Under the pieces are notes generated by a model. It was not told where the DNA came from. It saw nothing but the letters and a program-made list of their open reading frames with translations, and ran no database searches. A DNA stretch of 64,000 nucleotides. Origin: Spirodela intermedia (taxonomy: Eukaryota; Streptophyta; Magnoliopsida; Alismatales; Araceae). Made by a program: the position numbers and the translations under genes. Where the stretch lies: assembly GCA_902729315.2 (NCBI GenBank), contig LR746275.1:1272501-1336500 (forward strand), read 5' to 3'. Below, piece by piece: positions 45,206 to 60,060 of this stretch (position 1 is its first letter; each line of letters opens with the position of its first letter).

Positions 45206-47373
45206 ATGAGGATAGCCCGAGCGGTGTGCTGGCTGGTGATCAGCTACACGGTGGTCGGCGTCGGAGAAGGAAGCCTGGGGAGGAGACGGCTGCGGCGACA
45301 GGGCGACGTCCTCTCCGAGTTCTTCCCCCGAGCTGGAAGACCAGCGAGACCCGTCCTTTTCGTGGAGCAGGAGAAGGAGACCGCCATCGCCGCCGTCGAG
45401 TCGCCGGAGTTGCAGTCTCAGTCAGGTACGAAGGATGGTGACAGGATAAAGGAGCTCCCAGGGCAGCCGGTTGGGATAGATTTCAAGCAGTACGGAGGCT
45501 ACGTCATCGTCGATGGCGGCGCCGGGAGGGCGCTCTTCTACTACCTCGCAGAGGCTGCCGGCGGCGACCCTTCCTCTCGGCCTCTCCTGCTCTGGTTCAA
45601 TGGAGGTAAGGAGAAGGCTTTACCTGCCCCGAGGAAGAGCTCCTCGCTAGGAACACGATGGAAGTCCTCCGCTTGTGACCTCGTATGCCACCCTGGTTTT
45701 CTCTCAGGCCCGGGGTGCTCTTCCCTCGGTTTCGGCGCCATGGAGGAGCTCGGGCCTTTCCGGGTTCGCAGCGATGGCCGGACGCTCTTTCGAAACCCAT
45801 TTGCATGGAATTCAGGTACGCTTCTCTCTCTGCGTCTTCCTTTCTCTCTCTTTCTTCTTCTTCGTCTTCTTCTTCTATGTGTGGAAGACTAATAAGCGAT
45901 GGTGGGGGATTGAGTAGTGGCCAACGTGCTGTTCTTGGAAAGCCCAGCGGGCGTTGGGTACTCGTACTCCAACACGACGGCGGACTACCGGAGTTGCGGA
46001 GACAGGAGGTCGGCCGCGGACACCCTCGTCTTCCTAGTGAACTGGCTGGAGAGGTTCCCGGAGTACAAGCGCCGGGATCTCTACGTCGCCGGAGAGAGCT
46101 ACGGCGGCCACTTCGTCACCCAGTTGGCGTCCCTCCTCCTCCACAACCAGTCTCACAACGCCACCTTCTTCAACCTTAAAGGAATCCTCGTACGTCTCAT
46201 CGCTCCCTCTCCTTCTCTCTCTCTCTCTCTCTCTCTGCGTCACGTTTATGATGAGGCCAGATGGGGAATGCGGTGATGAACGACGAGACGGACTTCAAGG
46301 GGATGTACGAGTTCTTCTGGAGCCACGCGCTGATCTCCGACGAGGCTATCGAAGGGATCCGCATGTTCTGCAACTTCTCCCTCCTGGACCTGGGCTACAG
46401 CCGGAGCCCTGACTGCCAGCAGGCCCTCGAGCTGGTCGACGGGATCTTTGGCCAGTCGCTCGACCTCTACGACATCTACGGGCCTCCCTGCACCTCCGGC
46501 AGCCTCACCGCCATCCCCAGGAGAGCCTCTGTAAGCTGATCTCCTAATTCCCGGAGCTTATGAAGTTGGTCAGATTCCTCCGATGATCTTGTCCTTCTCC
46601 GGGTGATATATGTTTGGCGGCACTCGCAGGTCAACGAATTCGACCCTTGCTCGGATTTCTACGTGGAAGCGTATCTGAACCGCCCCGAGGTCCAGGAGGC
46701 CCTCCACGCTAACCTCACCAAGCTCGGTTACCCCTGGAGAGCCTGCAGGTCCCATCAGCATCACCCTACCAGCTTCGTTCTCTATCCGCCTATTAGGGTT
46801 TTGGGCCTCAACACAGTCGCTGAATCCCCTCGGCGATCTTCTCTTCTTCTTCCTCTTCTTCTCAGCAAGATGTTAGTGGGCTGGAAGGATAAGGCGAAGA
46901 CCGTCCTGCCGCTGGTGCGGAAGCTCATGGGACATGGAGTCCGCGTCTTGGTGTACAGGTAAGCTTGGGTTGGAAACCTTCCGGATTGCCGGAGAGTTCT
47001 AAAAATAATCTCCGAGTTCCTGCGCAGCGGTGATGTCGACGGCGTGGTTCCCGTCACCTCCACCAGGTTCTCCATCGACACCCTCAGCCTCCCCGTTGAA
47101 TCCCCCTGGCGGCCATGGACAGCCCACGGAGAGGTAAAGACCCCCCCCCTCCCTCCCTCCTCCTCCTCCTCCGCTGACGACGATCACTCTCTCTCTCTGG
47201 CTGTGGTTCTTGTTCTTGTGAAGGTGGGAGGGTATGTGGTGGTCTATGAGGGGGGGCTGATGTTGGCGACGGTGAGGGGGGCGGGGCACGAGGTGCCGAG
47301 CCACCAGCCGTCCAGGGCTCTCCTGCTCGTGAAGTCCTTCCTGAGAGGGAAGCCGCCGCCGCCTTCTTCATGA
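45206..47373 (+). CDS. Serine carboxypeptidase-like protein (S10 family)
   Basis: Secreted or vacuolar peptidase of family S10, resembling plant SCPL group II. Eight exons join in frame: 45206-45605, 45708-45815, 45918-46189, 46261-46530, 46630-46748, 46866-46958, 47028-47133 and 47224-47373, giving 505 residues with GT-AG introns. The N-terminus has a hydrophobic signal segment ([14 protein letters not shown]). Exon 1 has [20 protein letters not shown] and LLLWFNGG; exon 2 completes [30 protein letters not shown] is at 177-187, and the nucleophile is Ser230 in GESYGG. The Asp block is [15 protein letters not shown] (Asp425 by analogy) and His478 lies in GAGHEVP, so the triad is complete. Several Asn-x-Ser/Thr sites (NTT, NQS, NAT, NFS, NLT) fit a secretory glycoprotein. 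A uORF precedes it. Confidence 0.92.
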
Positions 47374-48833
47374 AGAAGAAGAAGAAGAGGAAGAAGGCGG
47401 GAGGGGGGAGGGAGGCGCGGGCTTCCAACCAGGCGAGAATCCTCTTCATCCCCGAGTAATCAATCCGTCTCTGCCACCACGGAGAGAAGAACGGTGGAGA
47501 AAGTCCCCATCTCTTACGTGGATCACCACGTAGACCTGACACGTGGCCATCCGACGTGGTGGTAACGCTTTTATTTTTATTTTATTCTATTTTACTTTGC
47601 TCATGGTTGGAGCGTGGCAAGTCCGTAGAGAAAGAAAGTTGCCATTGGGAAGAGCGACTTTTCCGGGAGCAAGACGGCCCTTTAAAAAGCCCATCGGTTG
47701 GGAAGCCGCGTTCTGGGGACTTAACCTGGTAAAAGTGAGTTTGTTAATTTGCTGCCGCTGGTGTTTATCAGTAATTATCTTGCAAATTTTCTGAATGGCA
47801 GCTCCCATTTTTTATTGTTACTAAGCTACAAACATGCAACTCGTAGATACGTAGGCATACTTAAATCCATTAGTGTGGCATCGCTAGTGTTTATCTACTT
47901 TTCTGGTAAATTTCAAATGACAGAACTGTTTTCGAATTTTTTGAATCTATTACATACATCAAACAAAAGACATGATCAGATTTGTGACCTTATTGTTAGC
48001 TTAAAAGGGGATGAGGTACAACGATGGGTTCACATTATATTGAGGAAAACATGCATTTCATGTTGGCATAAATAACGTAATAATTTCAAGGAGGTGCATG
48101 ATTACTCATAAATTGAAGATTCACTCTTTCTATAAGTTAAATGTGCCCTTTGAGGAGTTGATGTACCCATATTTTATTTACCATGAATAATACCATGGAG
48201 TATGTCCAAACTTCATATTGAAAAATATATCTTATCAAGATAAGTTGAATGTCATGTTTTCCAAGTAGTGCCTTCTTTATCAAAGTCAATAACCCAGACA
48301 TTTGAGTTTGATGGTAACAAAATTTGAAAGGATTTCAATAATTATACGTATCAAAATTTACATATATTTTTTTCATATGATTATTCTCAAATGGTATGTA
48401 TTGAAAATAAACTTTTGATGATATATATGCTTTTTATATGGAAAGATGGTCTCAGCACCTTTAATCTTGAGAGTTATATTTATCTTTTATCTTTATGTAG
48501 GTACAAATTCCCTATAAATTAGATGAAACACAAATTAGGACTAGTTCACAATATTATGAACTAAAAAGTTGGGTTGTACTGTCATTTGATTTATTTAAAT
48601 ATTGAAAAATATTACTAGAAAATTAAAGAATTGGCATTTGATTTATTAAATAAGAAAAGGTAGACTTCTAATAGAATGTTGACGTTCGACTAATGTTTGT
48701 CCACGTACCCAACCATTATAAGAAATCTTCACGCCTAAAAGACCTCTATCATTGCTTTGTAGTCCCTTGATAAATATGTAGATTATGTATTCTCAACAAT
48801 GCCTTGTTTATCCAAGTGTGTTTTGCACGCGCA
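47374..48833. other. Intergenic transition from GC-rich to AT-rich DNA
   Basis: No gene is recognised. Composition falls from very GC-rich around 47.4 kb to AT-rich from 47.75 kb on. Open frames at 47543-47794 and 47749-48075 have no family match. Confidence 0.6.
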
Positions 48834-49670
<837 letters not shown>

Positions 49671-49672
49671 AG

Positions 49673-49685
49673 TGGTATTAGAGCC
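49673..49685 (+). other. Primer-binding site for initiator Met tRNA
   Basis: TGGTATTAGAGCC, two bases after the 5' LTR. It matches the usual copia primer-binding sequence TGGTATCAGAGC except for one C-to-T change. Confidence 0.8.
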
Positions 49686-52600
49686 AAGTTTGTGAATTGG
49701 GACTTGGTCTTCCATGGAGAGCACAACAACATCCAATGAGATAAAAATTCAATGTTGATGAAGTATTTTTAAGACTTTTGAAAATTTCTTATCATAACAA
49801 GGATTTTGAAGTTTCAAATCAAAGTTTATGTGAAGAAGTATTGCCATTGACCTTGAGAATTACAAATGGTGATCCCCACAACCTCTCACAACTTCTTGTT
49901 TTATGTTTGAATATAGAGAAGTATGATTTTTGGAGTGTTCAAATGAAGATATTTTTCATTTTATAAGATTTATGGGAGTTTGGTTGAGAATGATAATAAG
50001 GAAGGAGAAAGTTTTAAATAGAAAAATAAAGATTTTTGAAAAAAGGATGTTAAAATATTATTAATTTTACAACAATCTGTTTCAGAAATAATCTTTCCAC
50101 ACATTACTAATGCCACGAGTTCTTTTGAAGCATAAAAAGTCTTGAAAGATGAATTCTATGAAAATAGTAAAGTTATGAATGTGAAACTTCAAACCCTTCA
50201 TAGAGAGTTTGAAAATATGTTAATGAAATTTGATGAATCAATGCATGATTTTTTTTTCTCAAGGATCTATTATTATAAATCATATGAGAATATTTAAAGA
50301 ATATATTTCAGAAAAGAGAATTAGATTCTTTTTTTAAAAAAAATTTACCTTCTAAATTTGATTACATTATTACTGCCATTGGACAATTTAAAGATTATTT
50401 GTTTATGCACAAAATGAATTAATTGGAGCACTATCAACACATAAAGAATGAATGAATAAATCAACAGAAAAATCATTTGAACAAGCATTTCAAGTTAAAG
50501 CTGAAATTTTAAAGAAGGAGAAAAATAGTGAAGTCATATATAATCAACAAAGCTAAGGTAGAGGACACTATCAAATAGAAGCTGAGGAAGAGGACATGGT
50601 AGATTACATTATGGGAAGAAAAAAATTGATGGTGGAAACCAACAAAATCAATTTTTTTTATAAAGTTATGTAATATCATTTTTTAAAGAAATATGATCAT
50701 ATTGAATTATCGTGTTAGAAAAAACAAAATAATAAGTAAATATGTGAGAAGTAAGTTATATTTAAGGAAATTCTTGAAATAAGAAAAGAGAATAAGATAA
50801 TACTATTGAAGAAAATGATCACAATAAGTTATTTATCACTTATGTACCTTCAAACTCAAGTAAATTAAATATATAATTTATTGATAGTGGTTGCAAAAAT
50901 CATAAGATAGGTGAAAGAAATTTATTTCAGAATATTGATACTTTTATAGTTTGTGATGTTACTATTGATGATGAAAATATTGTGAGAATTGAAGGCATTG
51001 GTATTATTGTTGTTCATACAAAATCAAGTGCATGTATATTGATTCATGATGTTTATTTTGTTCCAAATTTGACACATAACGTGTTTATTGTGGGCCAATT
51101 ATGGAAATGTAGTTTTATTATTGATTTTGAAGGTGATACAGGTGTTATCAAACATAAGAAGAGTGATATGTCTCTTATGATGATTCTTAAGGTTAGAAAA
51201 ATTGTATTTTATTTTTGATGTTTCAAAACTCATTGATTTTGACATGATTACAAAAGATAATAATTCGTGTTTACTTTAACATTTGCATTATGGACATTTA
51301 CATTTAAATATATGAAAATTATTACAATACAAGCATATGAGTTTTGGTCTACCCTATTTTAGTAAATAGTAAAAGATGTGAATGATGTGTTTATGACAAG
51401 AAAACGTATCATTTCTAATGGAAAAATCTTGGAGAACAAGATTTCTTCTTGAGTTATTACATGCTGATTTCTGTGGTCCAAAGCAAACATTATCTTTAAA
51501 CAATAATTGATATTTCTTATTGAGTACTGATGACTTTACACAAATGAGTTAGGTGTATTTTATTTCTCATAAATCTAAAGTATTTGATAAATTTAGTTAT
51601 TTTAAATTTTTTGTTGAAAAATCAAGTGAACATTTTATTAAAACTCTTCGAATAAAAATAGATAGAGGGGGAGAGTTTATTTCTTATGAGTTTGAGTCAT
51701 TTTGTAAGAAACATGAAATTAAAAGGCAACTCACTATTTGAAAAACTTTAGAGTAAAATAGTATTACTAAAATAAACATTTATTTTTCTTTTCAATATTT
51801 CTCCCACAAAGGTAGTGATGAATATGACTCCTTATGAAGCTTGATATCATTGAAAATATAATGTTAGTCATTTGAATTTTTTAGTTATATTTATCATGCA
51901 TTAATTGATGCTGATGATCATGGTAAAATGAACAAAAAGAGTGAGAAATATATATTTTTTGGTTATATGAAAGTAAGAGTTATCATTTATCTTATCTTGA
52001 AATAAAGAAGTTATTGATTCGTCGTGACATTATATTTGATGAATATGCTTGCTGGAATTAGAATATAAATCCAATGTATCAAATATCTTCTTGTGAAAAT
52101 GAGTAGAAAATTATGCAAACTAGTCAAGATTCAATGAGTGAAGCTTTTACATTATTTATCTTACCTTGGAGACATCTTCTAAGTGGTCATAATGATTACA
52201 ATAATTTGAGTTCAGAATTGTCAAGTCCTCCAAGGAGAATGAGATCCTTGAGTGATATTTATAAATCTTATAATTTTGCTCTTATGATTGTAGAGTCGAT
52301 GAACTATGAGAAAGCACAAGACAAAGATAAATAGGAGAAAATAATACAAGAAGAAATTACAATAATTGAGAAGAATAATGTATAAGAGTTGCTGAATTTA
52401 CTGTCAAAGACTAAAGCAATTAGAGTCAAGTAGGTTTATAGAGTAAAGTATAAACTTGACGATAATGTTCAAAAGTTTAAGTCAAGATTAGTGGTGAAAA
52501 GATATGTATAGCAACAAGGTATTGATTATTTAGAAAATTTTTCTCTAGTAGTAAGAATTGAAACAATTGTATAGCAAAAGTTTATATTATTTTGATTTTG

Positions 52601-53920
52601 ATTAGAAAAATGAAATGAAAGGTATTTCAATTTGATGTTAAATCAGAATTTTTGAATAGATATTTAAATGAAGATGTGTATGTTAAGCAGCCATAAGTTT
52701 TTATCATTGAAGAGAGAGAGAAAGCTTTTAAATTGAAGAAGACAAGTGCCTAGAGCATAGTATAGTAAATTTATTCATATTTTCATAAGCATCATTTTCA
52801 TACAAGTGATAACAAGACCACTTTATATCAAGATTCAAGATAAATATATTTTGATTATATATGTTTACATAGATGATATTATATATACTAGATGATCTTT
52901 GTCACTAGTTTCAGATTTCAAGAATTGTATGATGACTAAATTTGATATGACAGATTTAGTATTACTTTATTATTTTCATGAACTTTAAATCATTCAAAAA
53001 GATTGTAACTTATTTATTTCACAAGAAAAATATGTATGTGACTTAAAAAATTTAATATGTTTCATTATAAGAATTATTTTTACTCTTATGAATCTAAATG
53101 ATAAATTATGTTCTGATGATGGGACTGAAAAAATAAATAAATATTTTTATAGAAGTATAGTTGGTGCTTTGATGTATTTGGCTCATTTTCGACTAGCTAT
53201 ATTATTTTCAGTTAGTGTTTGTCCTGAAGACCTGTATTCAATTAATCCTGATGTGTCAGATCTAGATGACACTAACGATGATGCTTTTCTTATTTTTACT
53301 TTGTTGCATTTTTGAATCTTGACTGATTTCAAGATTTATATATTCACCATCAGTTCATCATCTTGGAGTAGTAAAGATAATATTTCAATACATTCATGGG
53401 ACTATCAATTATGAAATTTTATATCAAGATATTTCAAAATTTAATTTGTTTAGTTATTCAGATAGTGATTAAACATCTTTTGTTGATGATGGAAAAAGTA
53501 CAAGTGGTTTTGTTTTCATATTTAATTTAAGTGTAATCTCATGGATTTCTAAAAAACAAGAATCTACTATATGATCATCTTCAAAAGTTGAGTATATTGT
53601 TACTTCTATGGTTACACAACAAGTGATATAAATGTGGAGAATCTTATATGATCTAAATCTTTCACAATCAACATCTATAGTGATTTATTGCAACAACATG
53701 TCAACTATTTATATGACAAAGAGTTTAATTTTTCATAGATGAATAAAATATATTGAAATATGACATCATTTTATTCTAGATTTAGTTACTGTAAATTATA
53801 TAGAGATGAAATTTTGCTCAACAATGGATCAAGTGGTAAATGATTTTGTCATTAGGCTACTCAAAGTTTGCCAAGTTTAGAGAATCTCTTAGTATAATAT
53901 GTTTTTACATTAATAGGGAG

Positions 53921-54210
53921 TGTTAATATTTAATGTTAAAATAGTACATTGTTTCATCCTTATTAGGTAATTTTGTCTTTTAGTGGGATTTACTTTCTTT
54001 GTATTTAGTGAGCCAAAAGGAGATTGACCCACTTGAGTTAGTTAAGTGTTATAAATACTCTCTCTCTTCTCACGAATTATTAGTTATAAGTTTTTGTTTT
54101 TTAGGATTTCAATGTGTGCAAAATTCATTTCTTCTCCTTTCCTCGTCTGATCATTCTTTCCACAAAATCAACATATTCTCTCCAAGTTTCCTTTTCATTA
54201 TTTTCCTTCA
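53921..54210 (+). repeat. 3' LTR of the copia element
   Basis: Starts TGTTAATATTTAATG right after the polypurine tract and ends CCTTCA. TATAAATA lies at 54050-54057. It is followed directly by purine-rich DNA. Confidence 0.85.
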
Positions 54211-54870
<660 letters not shown>

Positions 54871-55022
54871 GATGGATTCTCTAAAATGCATTTAGGCGAA
54901 TTTTCTGGAAAGAATCGTAAAACCCAATTTTATTCTGAAGCAAAGTTCATATAGTTACTAGTGCATTACAACTAAGCAGAGAGTTACGAACTTCTTCCCC
55001 GTCTACTGAGTGATCATACAAT
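54871..55022. other. Short spacer downstream of the ABCG pseudogene
   Basis: No feature is recognised. It probably corresponds to the 3' flank of the minus-strand pseudogene. Confidence 0.5.
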
Positions 55023-58010
55023 TTACAATGACGCTCTTCGCTTGAGCAGATAGAGGCTTGTTCTGGTATAAATTTTCCAAAATAGAGGTGAACCTCTCTC
55101 CTTAAAGTTCACCACAAGGAAGAACGTAATGTGATATGCAAAAATCAGGACGAAGATTGCCCCAGTATCCCACCATTTTGAGTGTTTCAGACTTATTGCA
55201 TAAATTGCCTCAAGAGGTTCTGCATTGGCCATTTTGGCCTGTCGGGGCTCCAAGGGATCAAATTCTAGTCCAAGCAAGTTGTTCTTGTAGCCTCCCTGTC
55301 AAATAATCATAAAATTCTCAAAAAATATGGTATCCATCATTTAAACAAAATAATCTTTATCTTTGGATCCAACTTTAGATTTTCATTATTAGAGAAAATA
55401 TAGTGTTATAATGCAATACACAAATGTTATGAGACGTTAGTCGTACACTATCATTACTATGTAGACTGGACCATATAATTTTACTATGACAACCTAGCTG
55501 CACCTATAAAGTAGAACTTATAGTTACAAGACAGTTAATACGGTGGTGAAAGCTTCTTATACTGAGGTGTAAATCGGTTTGTCTATTAGGCCTGTGCAAC
55601 ACAAGTATAGAATCTTAGGCAATGGGGCATACATGTAGGGCCCATGATCCAAAGCTGATGTAGGAAAGAGGATATTGCCACATAGGCTTGGGGAAGTCGC
55701 TCAGTAGCCTAAAAAATCCTGACGTCAACATCATAATACCCTGAAAAACCCAATAGGTTTCGAAGATGAATGTTGCAATAACGATAAAATTCTTCAAAGA
55801 ATGATTCACTATAGAAGAAGACTCTCCCTACCATGAAAGCTCGCTCCCGTTAAAATGCCCATCTGGAAGTTGGACACAAGCACCGCTATGATCTTCATGA
55901 GGCTCTCACTTGAAGGAATTCTGGCAAAAAGGGTGAGAGTGTAGTGTGTCCAGTAGTTAAAACTAGGGTGGACCTTGGTCATGTTGGAGGAAATGGACCC
56001 TGTACAGAGGCACATGACCAACAGGAAGGAGAACGAGGAGAAGAAATTTCAAAAGAATGTAGATAGCAACGCCGTAATGCCCATTGAGCCTCTCATAGTA
56101 GAAGACTTTCATCCCCTCGACGTAGGACTGAAAGCGTCCGATGGTCATGAAGCACATGAAGCTGTAGATGAAACCGCCGCATGCGGCTCTAGCCTATATA
56201 GATGTGTAGTTCGAGCCTATGTTGTAGAAGATGGTTCCCATGCAGATGGACAAAACGATGTATATGAGGATTTTCTGCCTGTAGTAGCCGATATCTCTAA
56301 GCATGTTGATAGTCGATCTTCTCGTAAGGTTGAGAGCTGCTTCCACCAGCTGGCCTGGCTCCCTTTTATGGCCTCCACTGGTAGACCTTACTATAATTAG
56401 ACAAAGCCACAAGGTAGCTTAGCTCAAGACTAGATAATGAGTTACATTAAAGTCGAATATCATGTGTTAAGATAGGAAATCTATTAATGAGCATTGTCTT
56501 AATCTCTAAGATGCTCATCTTCATCAGAAGATTTGAGGATACTTCCACCTCTTTCACCATGAAAGAAAGAGAGCTGGGTACTGTTGCAGAATGGATGCAA
56601 GAAAATACTGAATAAAACGAGATACCAATACCTTTTTACTGATTTTAAGGGATTCTCTTAGGGTGGTGTTGATGTTGTCAAAGTCGGAGTTGACACTATG
56701 TAGGAAGTGATCAGATGGGTTCCTTCTATTGGGGCATTGTAATCCCACATGGGTGAAAAATTGTGGTTTTGATTATGTTGGTGCAACACATCAAAGTACA
56801 TTCCATATGAATACGACTAGTAGTAGCTTTTAAAAATAATGGTCTCGAGACTTACCACCAATGATTAGGTTTATTTTCCTTTCTTGAGTTGGTATTATAG
56901 ATATGGAAGAGATAGAATTCTTTTCCTAGGATGGGAAAATAATTAAAATCTCAAGGAATTAATTATTGTCCTGTTTCATAATAACTCATCATTTTCTGTC
57001 AATCCTTGTGCTCATTTAGGTCAAAATCATGCATTGTATTGTCAGAATCATTGATGGCCCTGGACCCTAGAGGGGGCAGGTGTTGGGCTAATAGCAAGAG
57101 CACAGAAGGGCCAGCAAACCGTGTTTAAATAAGCAGACGATGACCAGATAAAGAATCAAGAAACAAGCAATCAAGGAAAAAGTAGGTGTGAACAAAGAGG
57201 ATAAGTGGAGGATGGCTTCTGAAGGAAGTAAGTGACTTCTCAAAGCTACTGTGGGAGGGATACTCCAACTTGAAAGGCAAGTTGTTATTGTGCATCTAAA
57301 CCAGCTACTCACCTTAAATTTAAGGTGTGAAGAGACAAGTTGAAGACATGATCTTAATTACATTCATTGGTAATCCTAGATCTATCCCCACCACCATGGT
57401 GCAAGATAGACCTCTAGGTGGGAAGTTCTACCCCATAATATGGGCAGCCACATAAACATAACTGGAGACAATTAAATTGGATGAGCGACGTGTGAGATTC
57501 ATGGGTACTAGTAAAATACATTAAGCTATAATTTTAATTAGGTGCAATGTGATTACCTTGATGGCCAGTTTGGTGTTGCCAAAGTACATAGCTTCGCTGT
57601 TGGAAAGGAGGTAGAGCTCATCAAAGAGGGAGAAAACCTCATTGCTGGCTTGTAGATGGACACTGCCACCGTGTGGCCCTCAAGTGCCATCTGGTTGAGG
57701 GTCAAAGTGACAAAGAACGCCGAGACACTGTCTAGGCTGTTGGATGGTTCATTGAGAAAATAAGTGGGGGACTCGTGAGTATTTCCAATGCGATGGCTAG
57801 CTGCTTCTTCTCGCCGCTGCTGATTCCTTGTAGGTGCCTATTGCTTATGGGGCAGTCAGCGCACTCCACTTGGCCCATCTCCTCCAACGTGCTCTCTACC
57901 ATCATCCTCAGGTCCTCACTTTGCACTTGTAGCCGAACTGAGTATGCTACTATTTCTTAGATTGTTAGCATTCTAAGGAACATATTCTCTTGCATCACCT
58001 ATGCCTGATC
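55023..58010 (-). pseudogene. ABCG (WBC-type) half-transporter pseudogene
   Basis: Remnant of a plant ABCG exporter of the ABCG11/15-like group. In minus-strand order: VMQENMFLRMLTI, stop, EIVAYSVRLQVQ (about 57985-57900); ECADCPISNRHLQGISSGEKKQLAIALEIL, the signature region; then a one-base frameshift near 57755 just before Walker B; SLDSVSAFFV; a second frameshift followed by [21 protein letters not shown] (to 57557); CPNRRNPSDHFL (about 56745-56640); [16 protein letters not shown] and NIGSNYTSI, a stop (56196-56194), ARAACGGF and [13 protein letters not shown] (56340-56060); [28 protein letters not shown] (about 55745-55660); last exon LLGLEFDPLEPRQ to the stop at 55023. Walker A and the N-terminus are missing. 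Two frameshifts and two stops make it non-functional. Confidence 0.85.
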
Positions 58011-58040
58011 TCAAATTGGTGGTGGCTTAGAATGCGATCC

Positions 58041-58072
58041 TATGAGGAAACTTGAGGGAGAGGGAGAGAGAA

Positions 58073-58103
<31 letters not shown>

Positions 58104-58122
58104 GAGGGAGAGAAAGAGAGAG
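58041..58122. repeat. (GA)n purine tract at the left break of the pseudogene
   Basis: About 80 bp of GAGA/GGGAGA sequence. ABCG homology on the minus strand ends near here, so the tract lies where the missing N-terminal part would begin. Confidence 0.9.
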
Positions 58123-60060
58123 AGAGAAGATCTTCACCACTACTCCGTTGTCAACTATCCTCTTTGTTGAGGCATCCTCAAATAGTGATAGGTCAAAGAT
58201 GGTCAATGATAAGTCTTCATTATCATGAGTTAATAATTAGTAAATAATATAGTTTTAGCCTTAACTCATAACAAATAGACTTATATTTGTGTTAAAATGT
58301 GAAAAGTAGTTTTCAGTTGATTAACGTAATTTTAGGATAATTATGTGATTTTATATAAATTTATATAATTTTTATAATATTACTTTTGAGATAAATAAAG
58401 AAAAATAAATTAAAATAATAAAAAAAATGAGGGAGACCTACTAGCTAGCTGGGCCCACAAGCGAGTAAGAAGTGCAGTTAGGGAGGAGCCACAAGTAGGG
58501 ACTTGAGCGGCTTGGACTGATAGGGGCATGTGTGCGTCACTCCCCTTTCACATCACTATTAGCCAATTAGTTGTGAGGCAAAGAGTGGTTGTACACGCGT
58601 AAGAAAAGGACTTACTTATAAATGTAACATTATTATATATTCATCTAAAAATTTGATGCACAAGCAATGTGGGACTAAACCCACGTCACACTTTCCCTAA
58701 AAAGGGTGGGCAATTGGCGTAGGTTCGAATCCTCTTAGAGCAAAAATTTAATATTTTTTATTTAATTATTGTGACTTTTTCACAAATCGTCGATGAAGGA
58801 TTAAACAATCAGAATCGCAAGATCATCGGCAAAAATCTCATCAACATGATTCGCAGAAAATTGTTACTAAAATTACTAAATAATTCGCAATAAAAAAATC
58901 ACGAATTTGTCGAGTAAAGCATCTTCGATTGATCAACAAACAAGCTGTCATCGGAAAGAGGATGATCCGTTAGGAGACGAGTCACCACCTTTTGAGAGTA
59001 TACTAAATGCAATGAAGAGTCTCCTCATGCTGCGTGGACCTGAGAATGAAGCTCTCTGACACGTGCCCTACTTCCATTCAAATCCTCTCTATCGAGTGAC
59101 GGCCGCTAGAGAGTCGTAAAGTCACTATTTTTCTACTTAGCCTAGTGACAGCTACTGGAGACGATTCGATGACCCATTTCATTGATCTTTAAATTTTTCA
59201 AGATGATTTAGAGATCGCCCACGTCATCTCTGTCCAAGGAGAAACTTCGAGGCCATAGATACTACACGACAATCCTCCTGAACACTTAGGATTCTAGTAC
59301 ATCACCGACGCATCGCTGTCGCAATGTCAGAACTTTATTTTCCTAATTTCAACTTAATTTTTCTTTATTTAGTGATAATTTATATGATTTAAATTTACCA
59401 AGATATACTTCATTTTATTATGATTATTTCAGCTTTTACAAATCTTAATTTGATCAATTAAATTAACTATAATCACTTACGTAAGAATCATCGAGTAGAA
59501 TTCTATTTCCACCCAATTCACGTTCATCAGGCATTAAAGTCATCTTGACGTTTGCACCCTTATTTCCTTTTTTCGTGAATTTTAAATGTATTTTATTTTT
59601 ATTTCTTAGTATAAAATTTATAGAAAATAATATTCTTTGAAAAAAATTCTGAATAATTACCGAATATTATATTACATTTATTTGATCGATCTAAAAAATT
59701 ATTTCTATTTTTAGAAGTTTTATTAAATTATAATTGATATATTTATTCAAAAATACTTCTAAATATCTAAAAATTTATATTTTCTAGTTTTATAAATTTT
59801 AAATTTACATGATTTACTATACAACGATTAAGTCACGTCAGTCAACTCTGACCATAACCATTTCAATGTAACTACCTGAATTTAAAATTCAAGAATATCT
59901 ATTACTAGTAATCTCTCCACTATAAAAGGATGAGACTCTAATGTAAATAATTTAAAGTGGAATCTAAATCTATTTAGAATTTCTCTCTCAATTTCTTATC
60001 CTTTGTACTTCTATTTTCTATTCTTGAATCCTTGCTCAACAACTTCTTGATCTATGGCCT
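58123..60060. other. AT-rich non-coding DNA, probably partly LTR
   Basis: No gene is recognised. GGTTCGAATCC at 58722-58732 matches a pol III box B but no tRNA can be folded around it. A TATAAAAGG at 59933-59941 followed by a CT-rich leader suggests that the LTR promoter of the copia element to the right lies here; the LTR ends could not be fixed. Confidence 0.45.

Noticed and set aside
47749-48075. 108-codon open frame and a loose internal repeat of a GTGTTTATC block about 125 bp apart
   Set aside because: No family match, AT-rich composition, and the repeat similarity is too short and diverged to support.
58722-58732. Possible tRNA gene at the GGTTCGAATCC match
   Set aside because: The T-stem does not pair properly and no acceptor, D or anticodon arm can be built upstream.
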